NCBI RefSeq assembly: GCF_001006805.1
Contig: NZ_LN811351.1
Location: 574,098 to 632,592 of the forward strand
DNA length: 58,495 nucleotides
DNA from: Microvirga massiliensis
GTDB lineage: Bacteria > Pseudomonadota > Alphaproteobacteria > Rhizobiales > Beijerinckiaceae
Reading direction: 5' to 3'
Position 1 is the first letter of the stretch, and every line of letters begins with the position of its first letter. Positions 41,448-50,484 of the stretch are shown here, piece after piece. The position numbers and the translations under genes were made by a program. The notes under the pieces were generated by a model, which saw only the letters and a list, made by a program, of their open reading frames with translations, did not search any database and had not been told where the DNA came from.

Positions 41448-42506
41448 TCACCACGGTTGCTGCACCGTGATGATACGCCGCTCGCGCGCGGATTGCAGGA
41501 TCGCCTCGATGAGCACCTGGACGCGAATGGCCTCGCGTCCGCTGACCATCGGCTCGCGCCCAGTGTCGATAGCGTCGAGAAAATCGGTGATGAGAGCTCT
41601 GTGAGCCTCGTGCGAGAAGGCCATTGGGTCTGCTCCGCCGCCGCCGGCCTCGCTGCCCTCATGCAGCAGCCGGCGCCCATCTTTCCAGTGCACCTCCAGT
41701 CCTTCGGCGAGCATGACGGCGGTCGCTTTCTCGCAGGCGAGCTCGATCCGCTCGGGGAAGCCGGGATAGGAGACCGTGGTGGCGTCGATCGTCCCGATCG
41801 CACCATTTTCGAACGAAATTGCTGCCGCTGCGATGTCCTCGGTATCGATCGCTCGCATCGGCGAGGTTGCAGCCATGCCCGCGACGCTGACGATCGGTCC
41901 GGCGAGACTCTGAAACAGGTCGAGCGTGTGGATCGCCTGGGTCAGCAGGACGCCGCCGCCGTCACGCGCCTTCATCCCACGCCCGGGCTGGGCATAGTAT
42001 TCCGGCGGACGCCACCACCGGATTGCGGCGGAGCCGGAGATCAGTGCGCCGAGTTCCCCCTCCCGGATGAGGCCCCGCAGCTTTTGCGCAGCGGTTCGGA
42101 AGCGGTGCTGAAGCACGACGCCGAAGCTCAGGCCGGCACGCTGCATCGCCCCGACGCACTCGCGCGCGCGTCCGACGCTGACCTCGATCGGCTTCTCGAG
42201 CAGCACGTGCTTGCCCGCCTCGGCGCAACGCTGCACCAGATCGAGATGCGTGGTCGGAGGCGTCAGCACGATCGCTACGTCGATCGACCGGTCCGCGAGG
42301 ATGCCGTCCAGCGAGTCGGTTACGGGGAGATCCGGGTTCGCCTGCGCGAATCCCTTGCGACGATCTGCGCCGGGTGCGTAGCAGGCCGCAATCTCGACGC
42401 GGACAGCAAGATCCCGAAGGCTCGCGAGGTGGGGTTTGTGCGCCATGCCGAGCCCGACAAGCGCCACACGATGCTTTGCCGTCACCATGCCCTCGCTGTG
42501 TTTCAT
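41448..42506 (-). CDS. Gfo/Idh/MocA family NAD(P)-dependent oxidoreductase
   Basis: The 352-residue enzyme has a Rossmann start (RVALVGLGMAHKPHLASL), the family motif LLEKPIEV (about 100) and a C-terminal GDGGGVLLTQAIHTLD-like dimer domain, in which the histidine of AIHTLDLF is expected to be catalytic. ATG 42506 and ATG 42488 are both possible starts; the second has GAGGGC nearby. It is probably cotranscribed with the amidohydrolase gene and completes a sugar or sugar-acid oxidation set. Confidence 0.9.
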   Translation of the reverse strand: MKHSEGMVTAKHRVALVGLGMAHKPHLASLRDLAVRVEIAACYAPGADRRKGFAQANPDLPVTDSLDGILADRSIDVAIVLTPPTTHLDLVQRCAEAGKHVLLEKPIEVSVGRARECVGAMQRAGLSFGVVLQHRFRTAAQKLRGLIREGELGALISGSAAIRWWRPPEYYAQPGRGMKARDGGGVLLTQAIHTLDLFQSLAGPIVSVAGMAATSPMRAIDTEDIAAAAISFENGAIGTIDATTVSYPGFPERIELACEKATAVMLAEGLEVHWKDGRRLLHEGSEAGGGGADPMAFSHEAHRALITDFLDAIDTGREPMVSGREAIRVQVLIEAILQSARERRIITVQQPW

Positions 42507-42857
42507 GATGTTGTATCGGCCAAAACCATCCCGCGTCACCTCGCTTCGCATGTGAACGTTTGCCGGTTTCGGCTTACGCAGCGTCACATGATCGTGGGGA
42601 CCGGCGAGCCTCGCTTCGGCCCTCGCCCGTGCGACCGACGAGCACAGCTCCTCGACGACATCCCGATTGTCGAGCGCTGCCAAGAATTTAGCTGGAAGTT
42701 GAGCTCAGATGATCTGGCGGGCGTTTGGTGATATCGTTTGCGCCGAATCAACAGTGCCATGCATGTGCTGAGACGACGGGTGTCGATAATAGAAAGAAGG
42801 CACCCCGCGCGCGTTCGTGTTCTTTGCTGAAGCGCAATTCATAAAACATTAACTGAC
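42507..42857. other. divergent intergenic region
   Basis: About 350 bases without a recognisable gene between the Gfo/Idh gene and a secreted-protein gene. The right part (about 42785-42860) is AT-richer (ATTCATAAAACATTAACTGA) and probably holds the promoter of the rightward gene. No copy of the oxalate-type operator is seen. Confidence 0.5.
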
Positions 42858-42899
42858 ATGTTCTTCCCTTCTGGGGAGTATTTCTGGCGGGCGGGATTG

Positions 42900-43610
42900 A
42901 TGAGGCAGGTCTGGGGCGCAGCATGCATTCTTTTGCTTTTCAATGTCTCATCGGGAGTTGCGCTCGAGGATATCGGTTCACATAGCTCCAGAGACGAATC
43001 CGTCTGGATCGAGGAGCATCTTGCGTCCTTTCGTCAGGATGCTCTTCCAGCACCGTTGACCTTTTCGATCCCGCGGACGGAACTTTGGGCGCGCGGCCTC
43101 GCGACCCGGACGAGCAGGATTATCCCGGTCTCTTCGAGCAAGGCGCTGGGTGCCAAGCTGAGGCCCTTCGAGGACATCGATTTCTCGATCGGGACGGAAC
43201 TGTCCCGGACGCAGGACGTGGATCGCGTTCTGCAATCGGCTCTCGATTGGCAGTTGGCCATCTCGCAGAGATGGAAGGGGCTCACCGCCCGGCTGTTCAC
43301 CTCAGGTGCCGTGAATAGTGTCAGCTCAACGATCTCCCAGGCGATCGGAGCCACTCTCGGGCTGCCATTGACCCCGATGCTGCCATGGTCGAATGCGCGA
43401 CTCGACGTCTCGCCGCAAGTGAACTTCGAGCCACGGAGCGGCTACTGGAGCGCCGTCCTTACGCCAGAGATCGTGAGCGAAAGGGTCGTCAGCCCGCCCG
43501 AGGCCTCTCTCGAGTCCGTTCTGCGCCTGAAGGTGGGCTATGGTCTCACGTTGCACGAGGAGCCGAACGCATCGGCCCGTGTGGAATTGCAGATCACACC
43601 GAGGTTCTGA
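42900..43610 (+). CDS. secreted hypothetical protein, probably outer-membrane or beta-rich
   Basis: The product has 236 residues from ATG 42900, which gives a good signal peptide (MRQVWGAACILLLFNVSSGVA); ATG 42858 in the same frame would add 14 residues. The mature part has alternating polar/hydrophobic stretches and ends in a terminal phenylalanine (VELQITPRF), as outer-membrane proteins often do. I recognise no family. It stands alone, with a promoter-like AT-rich stretch upstream. Confidence 0.7.
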   Translation: MRQVWGAACILLLFNVSSGVALEDIGSHSSRDESVWIEEHLASFRQDALPAPLTFSIPRTELWARGLATRTSRIIPVSSSKALGAKLRPFEDIDFSIGTELSRTQDVDRVLQSALDWQLAISQRWKGLTARLFTSGAVNSVSSTISQAIGATLGLPLTPMLPWSNARLDVSPQVNFEPRSGYWSAVLTPEIVSERVVSPPEASLESVLRLKVGYGLTLHEEPNASARVELQITPRF

Positions 43611-43780
43611 AGCCGAGCAGGCGACAGCAGGCGGGTCGCGGCAATCGGGCGCAGGATTGATGCCGTCGGTAGACGGGCCTTCCTCGACAACTGATGCAGG
43701 TATCCGGGCGCCGGCCTGATTTGCGACGAGATGGCGGCGCCGATTGCCGCTGACGATCCGCAAAGGAGCTGGACGCCCCC

Positions 43781-44707
43781 ATGAAGCCGATCCTGACGCT
43801 GACCCTCAATCCGTCGATCGACGGTTCCAGCGAGGCCGAGACGGTTCGCCCGATTCGGAAGATCCGCACGACCAACGAACGGTTCGATCCGGGCGGAGGC
43901 GGAATCAACGTCAGCCGGGTGATCCGCGAACTCGGAGGCGCCTCGCACGCCATTTATCTGTCTGGCGGGGCCACGGGACCTATCCTGGAGGACATCCTGC
44001 AGCACCGCGGCATCGCCGGGCGGCGGATTCCGATCGGGGACCACACGCGGGTGAGTCACGCAGTATTCGAGCGCTCGACGGGCCTCGAATACCGCTTCGT
44101 GCCGGAGGGCCCGGAGGTCCGGCCTGAGGAATGGCAGAACTGTCTGGCAGCGCTCGAGGAATTCGATTTCGATTACCTCGTCGCGAGCGGGAGCCTGCCC
44201 CGAGGAGTACCGGCAGACTTCTATTGCCGGGTTGCCGCCCTGACCGGCAGGAAGAAGGCGAAATTCGTGCTCGATACCTCCGGGGACGCTCTTCGCGAGA
44301 CGCTGTCCGCAGGGGACGTTTATCTCGTGAAGCCGAGCCTCGGCGAGCTCGAACAACTCGTCGGACGTCCGCTGAGAGAGAGCGGCGCCATTGAGGAGGC
44401 CGCCATGCATCTCGTCAGGGACGGCAGCTCCGACCTCATCGCCGTCACGATGGGTCATGAGGGCGCGATCCTCGTCCAAACCAGCGGTGCTATGAGATTG
44501 CCCGCTCTCGAAGTCGAGGTGCACAGCGCCGTCGGGGCGGGCGACAGCTTCCTCGCTGCCATGACGCTCGCACTGGCGCAGGGCGCAACACCCGAATTCG
44601 CCTTCAGGCGCGGCGTCGCCGCCGGCGCGGCCGCTGTATTGACGCCCGGAACGGAGCTCTGCAAGCGCGAGGCCGTCGACCGGCTGTTTGCTCAGCTTCC
44701 AGGATGA
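43781..44707 (+). CDS. pfkB: 6-phosphofructokinase II / PfkB-family sugar kinase
   Basis: The 308-residue kinase starts TLTLNPSIDGS, has the substrate loop FDPGGGGINVSRVI (about 36-49), ASGSLPRGVP and the C-terminal catalytic motif VGAGDSFLAAMTL (Asp of GAGDS as base). The end, GTELCKREAVDRLFAQL, is also close to E. coli PfkB. It phosphorylates fructose 6-phosphate or a related hexose phosphate. It has no obvious operon partner. Confidence 0.9.
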   Translation: MKPILTLTLNPSIDGSSEAETVRPIRKIRTTNERFDPGGGGINVSRVIRELGGASHAIYLSGGATGPILEDILQHRGIAGRRIPIGDHTRVSHAVFERSTGLEYRFVPEGPEVRPEEWQNCLAALEEFDFDYLVASGSLPRGVPADFYCRVAALTGRKKAKFVLDTSGDALRETLSAGDVYLVKPSLGELEQLVGRPLRESGAIEEAAMHLVRDGSSDLIAVTMGHEGAILVQTSGAMRLPALEVEVHSAVGAGDSFLAAMTLALAQGATPEFAFRRGVAAGAAAVLTPGTELCKREAVDRLFAQLPG

Positions 44708-44772
44708 ACGAGAGTGATGATGGGCTTGGCGTGCGCCGTAGACGTGATGCACTGCCGTTTTCGCCGCACCTC

Positions 44773-44860
44773 CGTCCTTGCGAGCCGGAGGCGAAGCAAT
44801 CTACCTCTCGACGGAGGCGCTCCTGGATTGCTCACTCTGTTCGCAATGACAAAGAGGGTG
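44773..44860. repeat. dispersed palindromic repeat, copy 3
   Basis: Read on the minus strand it begins CACCCTCTTTGTCATTGCGA and continues AACAGAGTGAGCAATCC, then GATTGCTTCGCCTCCGGCTC. This matches copies 1 and 2 near 14 kb. It lies between pfkB and the metallo-hydrolase gene, 30 kb from the others. Confidence 0.8.
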
Positions 44861-44885
44861 CGGAAAACGCGAGCCGCATCGATGC

Positions 44886-45524
44886 CTAAATCAGGAATGG
44901 ATTGGTTTCGCGCTCCTGCCCGATGGTGCTCGTCGGCCCGTGGCCACAGATGAAGTTTACGTCGTCGCCGAGCGGGAGGAGCTTCTCCTTGATGGACCTT
45001 ATCAGCGACGCATGGTCTCCACCGGGAAGGTCGGTGCGGCCGACCGAGCCGCGAAACAGCACGTCGCCGACTTGGGCAAAACGGTGCTCGCGATTGACGA
45101 AAACGACGCTCCCCGGGGAATGACCAGGACAGTGAAGGACATCGAAGGCGATATCGCTGACCATGACCTGATCTCCCTCGACGAGCCATCTGTCCGGCAT
45201 CAGGTCGCGGGAACCCGAAATCCCATAGGACCGTCCTGTTTCCGCCAGCTGCTCCAGGAGAAAGAGATCGGCTTGGTGCGGCCCCTCCACGGGAACGCCG
45301 AGCCTCTCCCTCAGCTCGGCCGCTCCGCCTGCATGATCGATATGACCATGCGTGAGGAGAATCTTCTCGACCGAGATGCCGCTTTTTGCGACAGCATCGA
45401 GAATGCGGCTCACGTCACCACCCGGGTCGATCACGACGCCTTTCTTGGCCACCTCCGACCAGAGGATCGTGCAGTTCTGCTGGAAAGGCGTGACGGGAAG
45501 GATGGCGGCACGGAGCGATGGCAC
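44886..45524 (-). CDS. metallo-beta-lactamase-fold hydrolase (YcbL/glyoxalase II-like)
   Basis: The 212-residue protein has metal motif LTHGHIDHAGG (about 57-67), the third ligand in HCPGHSPGS and the distal FICGHGPTS. The start QQNCTILW and the length match the YcbL subgroup, which is related to glyoxalase II. GTG 45524 is chosen because AGAGGA lies five bases upstream; TTG 45563 would add 13 residues. It is divergent from msrC. Confidence 0.88.
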   Translation of the reverse strand: MPSLRAAILPVTPFQQNCTILWSEVAKKGVVIDPGGDVSRILDAVAKSGISVEKILLTHGHIDHAGGAAELRERLGVPVEGPHQADLFLLEQLAETGRSYGISGSRDLMPDRWLVEGDQVMVSDIAFDVLHCPGHSPGSVVFVNREHRFAQVGDVLFRGSVGRTDLPGGDHASLIRSIKEKLLPLGDDVNFICGHGPTSTIGQERETNPFLI

Positions 45525-45601
45525 GAAGATCCTCTTCGGAGATTGTCGGGTGATCTGATTCAATGTGAATCAGAATGTGCCCGCGGAGGCAACGAGGACC
45601 C

Positions 45602-46096
45602 ATGTTCGATCTGGCCCGCACCTTGACGACGGATAGCAAGCCCGAGCTCTACAGCGAGCTTGCGAGCGAACTGACAGCCCTGGTGGACGGCGAGCGCGAT
45701 TCCATCGCACACATGGCTAATGCCGCAGCTCTCCTGTTCCACCGGCTCCCACGGCTCAACTGGGCAGGATTCTACCGTCTCGTCGGAGAGGAACTGGTGC
45801 TCGGGCCATTCCAGGGCAAGCCGGCCTGCATTCGGATTCCGGTCGGGCAGGGCGTCTGCGGCACTGCTGTAGCACGACGAGCATCGATCGTCGTTCCAGA
45901 CGTGGACGCCTTCCCGGGCCACATCGCCTGCGACAGCGCCTCACGGTCGGAACTCGTCGTCCCCCTCATCCGGGATGGCCGGATCTCCGGAGTCCTCGAT
46001 CTCGACAGCCCAGAACGCGGCCGCTTCGACGAGCACGACCAGCGCGGCTGCGAGCAACTCGTCGCCATCCTGATGCGGGCGTGCGATCCGTTCTGA
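45602..46096 (+). CDS. msrC: free methionine-(R)-sulfoxide reductase (GAF domain)
   Basis: The 164-residue GAF protein has the fRMsr signature WAGFYRL, LGPFQGKPACIRIPVGQGVC and PGHIACDSASRSELVVP. The three cysteines Cys76, Cys86 and Cys110 have exactly the spacing of the catalytic set in E. coli fRMsr (84, 94, 118). It reduces free Met-R-O, using thioredoxin. GAGGA precedes ATG 45602. Confidence 0.94.
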   Translation: MFDLARTLTTDSKPELYSELASELTALVDGERDSIAHMANAAALLFHRLPRLNWAGFYRLVGEELVLGPFQGKPACIRIPVGQGVCGTAVARRASIVVPDVDAFPGHIACDSASRSELVVPLIRDGRISGVLDLDSPERGRFDEHDQRGCEQLVAILMRACDPF

Positions 46097-46129
46097 GCGA
46101 AGCCTGATTCCTGTCGGGGTATTCGGCTG

Positions 46130-47233
46130 TCAGCTCAGGGTCGATACCGGGCGCATGACGGACTGGCCGGCCTTGTCGAACAGATGGCATTGATCCACGG
46201 GGAGCTGCAGCCCGACCTCGCCCCCTGATGCCCGCTGCGCGTCTCCAGGCAGTCGGGCGGTGATGATGCTGCCACCCTCCACCCGGATATGGAGTAGGTG
46301 GCTCTCGCCGAGCTGTTCGATCAGGTCGATCCGTCCACGAAGCCCGCTCTCCCCAGCTTCCGTAACTGCCAGGTGCTCAGGGCGAATGCCGAGGGTCACG
46401 CGATCTCCGGGCGCGAGCCCGTCTGAGACAGCGGGCATCTCCAACCTGCCTCCGGAAGGAAGCCGGATTGCGACGGACGCCTGGGCTATCGCCAGAACCT
46501 CACTGGCCCAGAAGTTCATCTGTGGCGACCCGATGAAGCCCGCAACGAATAGGTTGGCCGGGCGATGGTAAAGATCCAGCGGTGTGCCGACCTGTTCGAC
46601 TTGCCCGGCATTCAGAACCACGATCCTGTCGGCGAGGGTCATGGCTTCGATCTGGTCGTGCGTCACATAGATCATCGTCGCCCGCGACTGCCGATGCAGG
46701 CCGGCGATCTCGATGCGCGTCTGGACGCGCAGGGCCGCATCAAGGTTCGAGAGCGGCTCGTCGAAGAGGAAGACCTTCGGGTCGCGCACGATCGCGCGTC
46801 CGATGGCGACGCGCTGACGCTGGCCACCAGAGAGCTCGCGTGGCTTGCGGTCGAGGAGTTCGCCGATCTGCAGCATCTCCGCAGCGCGACGTACGCGCTC
46901 GTCGATCTCCCGCCGGGACAGTTTCGAGATCTCGAGGCCGAACGCCATGTTCTCGAACACGGTCATGTGCGGATAGAGCGCGTAGGACTGGAACACCATC
47001 GCGATCCCGCGCTCCTTGGGAGTGCGGTCGTTCACGACCTCGCCATCGATGAGCAGTTCGCCCTCGGTGACGTCTTCGAGGCCTGCGATGAGGCGCAGCA
47101 GGGTCGATTTTCCGCAGCCCGACGGACCGACGAAGACGATGAACTCGCCATCCTGGATCGTGAGATCAATCCCCTGGATCACCTGGCTACGTCCGAAGGA
47201 CTTGCGAACGGATCTGAGGGCGACTTCCGCCAT
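46130..47233 (-). CDS. carbohydrate ABC transporter ATP-binding protein (UgpC/MalK family)
   Basis: The 367-residue ATPase has Walker A GPSGCGKST (about 36-44), signature LSGGQRQRVAIGRA (about 134), Walker B KVFLFDEPLSNLD and the H-loop YVTHDQ. A C-terminal TOBE regulatory domain (about 235-367) is typical of MalK-like subunits. It is last of the four-gene transporter operon on the minus strand, eight bases after the permease gene. Confidence 0.95.
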   Translation of the reverse strand: MAEVALRSVRKSFGRSQVIQGIDLTIQDGEFIVFVGPSGCGKSTLLRLIAGLEDVTEGELLIDGEVVNDRTPKERGIAMVFQSYALYPHMTVFENMAFGLEISKLSRREIDERVRRAAEMLQIGELLDRKPRELSGGQRQRVAIGRAIVRDPKVFLFDEPLSNLDAALRVQTRIEIAGLHRQSRATMIYVTHDQIEAMTLADRIVVLNAGQVEQVGTPLDLYHRPANLFVAGFIGSPQMNFWASEVLAIAQASVAIRLPSGGRLEMPAVSDGLAPGDRVTLGIRPEHLAVTEAGESGLRGRIDLIEQLGESHLLHIRVEGGSIITARLPGDAQRASGGEVGLQLPVDQCHLFDKAGQSVMRPVSTLS

Positions 47234-47240
47234 CGAGCAA

Positions 47241-48068
47241 TTACCCCTTTACGGCGCCGGCCGTGAGCCCGGTCACGATCTTCCGCTGGAAGAGAAGTAC
47301 CAGCACGATCAGGGGAAGCGTGACGATGACCGATGCCGCCATGATGGTGCCCCATGGCAGTTCGTATGCAGAGCTTCCGCTCATGAGGGCAATGGCAACC
47401 GGCACCGTCCGTTGCTCGTTCGTGAGCGTGAAGGTGAGGGCGAACAGAAACTCGTTCCAGGCTGCAATGAAGGCGAGAAGCCCGGTCGTGACAGCCGCGG
47501 GCATCATGAGGGGCAGGAAGACACGACGCACGATGATCCACGGCGTCGCGCCGTCCACGAAAGCAGCCTCTTCGATCTCGCGCGGGAGTTCGCGCATGAA
47601 TGTCGTGAGCACCCAGACTGTGAACGGCAGTGTCAGCATGAGGTTGGCAAGGACCAGGCCCGCCAGGGTGTTGTAAAGCCCGAGCCATCGGATCAGTTCG
47701 AACATCCCGGAGAGCACGGCAACCTGCGGGAACATGGAGACGCTCAGGATCGTGAGCAGAAGCAGCTTCCGGCCTCGAAACGAGGCGCGCCCGAAAGCGT
47801 AGGCCGCCGTGAGCCCAAGGAAGAGCGACAGGACGACGACCGCGCCAGCGACGATGACCGAATTCAGGATGTTTCTCCCGAAGGGCTGTCGCTCGAAGAC
47901 GGCCACGTAATTGGAGAAATCGATCTTCGTCGGAAGATAGGCGACGCTGAAGAGATCCGATCCCGACCGCAGCGATGTCAGGACTGCATAGTAGAACGGG
48001 AAGAGGGCAAAGCTGGTGATCGCCGCAACCAGAATCCAGAACGAGAGGCGCTTGAGGATACGCGTCAT
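47241..48068 (-). CDS. carbohydrate ABC transporter permease (MalG-like)
   Basis: The 275-residue permease has six helices and the EAA loop EEAAFVDGATPWIIVRRVFL (about 184-203) that docks the ATPase. Its start overlaps the stop of the preceding permease gene by four bases. Confidence 0.94.
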   Translation of the reverse strand: MTRILKRLSFWILVAAITSFALFPFYYAVLTSLRSGSDLFSVAYLPTKIDFSNYVAVFERQPFGRNILNSVIVAGAVVVLSLFLGLTAAYAFGRASFRGRKLLLLTILSVSMFPQVAVLSGMFELIRWLGLYNTLAGLVLANLMLTLPFTVWVLTTFMRELPREIEEAAFVDGATPWIIVRRVFLPLMMPAAVTTGLLAFIAAWNEFLFALTFTLTNEQRTVPVAIALMSGSSAYELPWGTIMAASVIVTLPLIVLVLLFQRKIVTGLTAGAVKG

Positions 48069-49081
48069 CGTGCGGCCTCCGCATCGAGGCTCACGCGGCT
48101 GCTGATCAGATAAACGACCGTGAGGAGCGCGATGATGAGGAAGATCAGCGTCGATGCCGCGGAGCCGAGTCCGACCTCCTGAAAATCGACGAGCTGCTGC
48201 CGCGCATAGACCGACATCGATGCGGTCTCGGCGGAGTTCGACGTGAGCACGTAGACGAGATCGAAGACCCGCAGGGCGTCGAGCGCGCGGAAGATCACCG
48301 CCACGAGGAGAGCCGGCCTGATCAAAGGCAGAGTCACGCGAAAGAATACCCGGATCGGGTTGATCCCGTCGACGCGTGCGGCCTCATAGATATCCCCCGG
48401 GAGCATCTGGAGGCCCGCCAGAATCAGAAGCGCCATGAAGGGTGTCGTCTTCCAGACATCCACCATCACGACGGCCCAGAGAGCGGTATCAGAATTCGCG
48501 GTCCAGGCGATCGGGGCTGCAATCAGCCCAAGGCGCAGGAGAAGATCGTTCACGACGCCGAACTGGTCGTGCAGCATCCAGTTCCACATGCGAGCGGAAA
48601 CGACCGTCGGGATCGCCCAGGGAATCAGCACGATCGCGCGAACGAGGCCTCGTCCGGGGAAGGCCTGATGCAGAATGAGCGCGACGACAAGGCCGAGCAC
48701 GGTCTCGATGGAGACGGAGACGAGGGTGAACCAGACCGTGTTCCACACGGCTCGCCACCAAGCGGGATCCGTGAGAAGACCGAACCATTCGCCATCGTAA
48801 TCGGCGAGATAGTTGTCGAAGCCGATGAACTCGTAGTCCGAGAGGTTGTTGAGGCTCGCGTCCGTGAAGCTGAACCAGATGGTCCGCGCGAGCGGCCAGC
48901 CCGCGACGAGGGCCAGGACCAGCAGCATCGGTGCGAGGAAAATCCACGCCGCCCTGACCCGCGATCGCGAGAGGCGAGACCGATGTGGGGTGAGACGCTG
49001 CCCGGCCACGTTCAGCAGACCCCTGGGGCGACCCTGACGGGCGTCCGCCCCGCTGTGCTTCAGGATTTGCTGCTCCGTCAC
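48065..49081 (-). CDS. carbohydrate ABC transporter permease (MalF-like)
   Basis: The 338-residue permease has a cytoplasmic N-terminal extension of about 45 residues, six to seven helices and the EAA loop YEAARVDGINPIRVFFRVTL. Its start overlaps the stop of the binding-protein gene by four bases. The extension is rich in Arg (PHRSRLSRSRVRA), as in other rhizobial members. Confidence 0.94.
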   Translation of the reverse strand: MTEQQILKHSGADARQGRPRGLLNVAGQRLTPHRSRLSRSRVRAAWIFLAPMLLVLALVAGWPLARTIWFSFTDASLNNLSDYEFIGFDNYLADYDGEWFGLLTDPAWWRAVWNTVWFTLVSVSIETVLGLVVALILHQAFPGRGLVRAIVLIPWAIPTVVSARMWNWMLHDQFGVVNDLLLRLGLIAAPIAWTANSDTALWAVVMVDVWKTTPFMALLILAGLQMLPGDIYEAARVDGINPIRVFFRVTLPLIRPALLVAVIFRALDALRVFDLVYVLTSNSAETASMSVYARQQLVDFQEVGLGSAASTLIFLIIALLTVVYLISSRVSLDAEAAR

Positions 49082-50340
49082 TGCTTCCAGCCGCGTCGCT
49101 TGATCCGTTTCAGGTCTCGCTCGAGACCGGCCAGGGCAGGCTCGGGCGCGCTCCGGCCCGAGAGCACCTGGTGCGTCGTGTTGAAGAATTCGCTCGAAAC
49201 CTTGTTGTAGTTGTCACCCGTGACGGCTGCCGGGCGAGCAACCGCATTCGTGAAGACGGTCAGGAGCTCGCCGATGAAGGGGGCAGCCTTCCGGATATCG
49301 GCATCTTCGAACAGCGCCGGAATCGTCGGATTAAACGAGCCGGCAATAGCCCGGCGCTTCTGCTCCTCGGGTCCCGTGAGATAGAGCACGAGGTCGGCAG
49401 CGATCTCCGGATGCTTGGAATATTTCGAGACCGCAAGCTGCTGGCCCCCGAGCGTCGCCGCGTTCCGCCCGTCCGGCCCGCCTTTCGGAAGCTGCGCAAT
49501 CCCGACCTTGCCCTTGATTGGGCTGTCGCCTCCCTGAGCAAGCGCCCAGGCATAGGGCCAATTGCGCATGAAGGCCGCATTGCCGGCCTGGAACACGCCG
49601 CGGGCTTCCTCCTCGGTGTAGTTGAGGGTGCCCTCCGGAGTGATCTTGCCGACCCAGCCCGAAGCGGTATCGAGCGCCCGGGTGGCCTTGGGGTTGTTGA
49701 TCGTGATCTCGCCCTTGTCGTCGACGATCGTGCCGCCTCCATAGGAGGCGACCCATTCGAGGGCATTGGCGGTCAGGCCCTCATAGGCTCGCCCTTGCCA
49801 GACATAACCCCAGAAATCCTTCTGCCCCGCCTTGCGCTCACCCTCCTGGATGATTCGCGCGGTCTCGGTCAGATCCTCCCAGGTCTGGGGCATTGGGCGA
49901 CCATATTTGTCGAGAAGATCCTGCCGAACATAGAGGAGGCCGGCATCGGCGAACCAGGGGAGCGCGACGAGCTTCCCGTCGACCGTGTTGTTCTGGATGA
50001 TCGTCGGGAAGTGCTGGCCGATCTGATCCTTGGCCTTGTCCTTCAGGTCGATGAAATGCTCGCCGAGGATTCCGGGCCAGACGACGTCGATCTGGAACAC
50101 ATCGACATCGCTCGCGCCGGCAGCCAGGAGTTGCTGGTAGAGCGCGAGGCGCTCGGTCGCGGAGTTCGGTGTCGAGACGATCCTGACCGTGTTCCCTGTC
50201 TTTGCCGCCCAGGCATCCACGCCCTGCTTGCAGATCTCGTATTCCTGCCCGAGCGCGCTGCAGGAAATCGAGATCTCGGCCGCCCTTGCGCCCGTTCCAA
50301 GCGCGAGGACGAGACATGTGACGGTCATGAGCGATCGCAT
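49078..50340 (-). CDS. sugar ABC transporter substrate-binding protein (ThuE/maltose-type, family 1)
   Basis: The 420-residue periplasmic protein has a signal peptide (about 1-20, cleavage near ARAA) and the MalE fold, with FQIDVVWPG (about 82-90), the ligand-side ALPWFADAGLLYVR and AAFMRNWPYAWALA. These resemble trehalose/maltose/sucrose-binding proteins of the ThuEFGK or AglEFGK type. It is first in the operon. No sugar hydrolase gene lies next to it, so the sugar cannot be named. Confidence 0.92.
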   Translation of the reverse strand: MRSLMTVTCLVLALGTGARAAEISISCSALGQEYEICKQGVDAWAAKTGNTVRIVSTPNSATERLALYQQLLAAGASDVDVFQIDVVWPGILGEHFIDLKDKAKDQIGQHFPTIIQNNTVDGKLVALPWFADAGLLYVRQDLLDKYGRPMPQTWEDLTETARIIQEGERKAGQKDFWGYVWQGRAYEGLTANALEWVASYGGGTIVDDKGEITINNPKATRALDTASGWVGKITPEGTLNYTEEEARGVFQAGNAAFMRNWPYAWALAQGGDSPIKGKVGIAQLPKGGPDGRNAATLGGQQLAVSKYSKHPEIAADLVLYLTGPEEQKRRAIAGSFNPTIPALFEDADIRKAAPFIGELLTVFTNAVARPAAVTGDNYNKVSSEFFNTTHQVLSGRSAPEPALAGLERDLKRIKRRGWKQ

Positions 50341-50484
50341 GGCTTCCTCCGCGTGTCGCCGTTCTCGAACTGGGCGTCGGGTTCCAGGGTTCCATATGGC
50401 GGCCGAAGAGCCTGCGACTACCCTCCTGGGCTGGATCGGAGGTGATCCTGGAAATCGTGGGTGCGCGAAGAGGGGCGCCGGATC

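Noticed and set aside
42700..42730. TTTGGTGATATCG before the Gfo/Idh gene as an operator copy
   Set aside because: Matches only the TTTGG part of the core and lacks the TGGYATKCCA palindrome.
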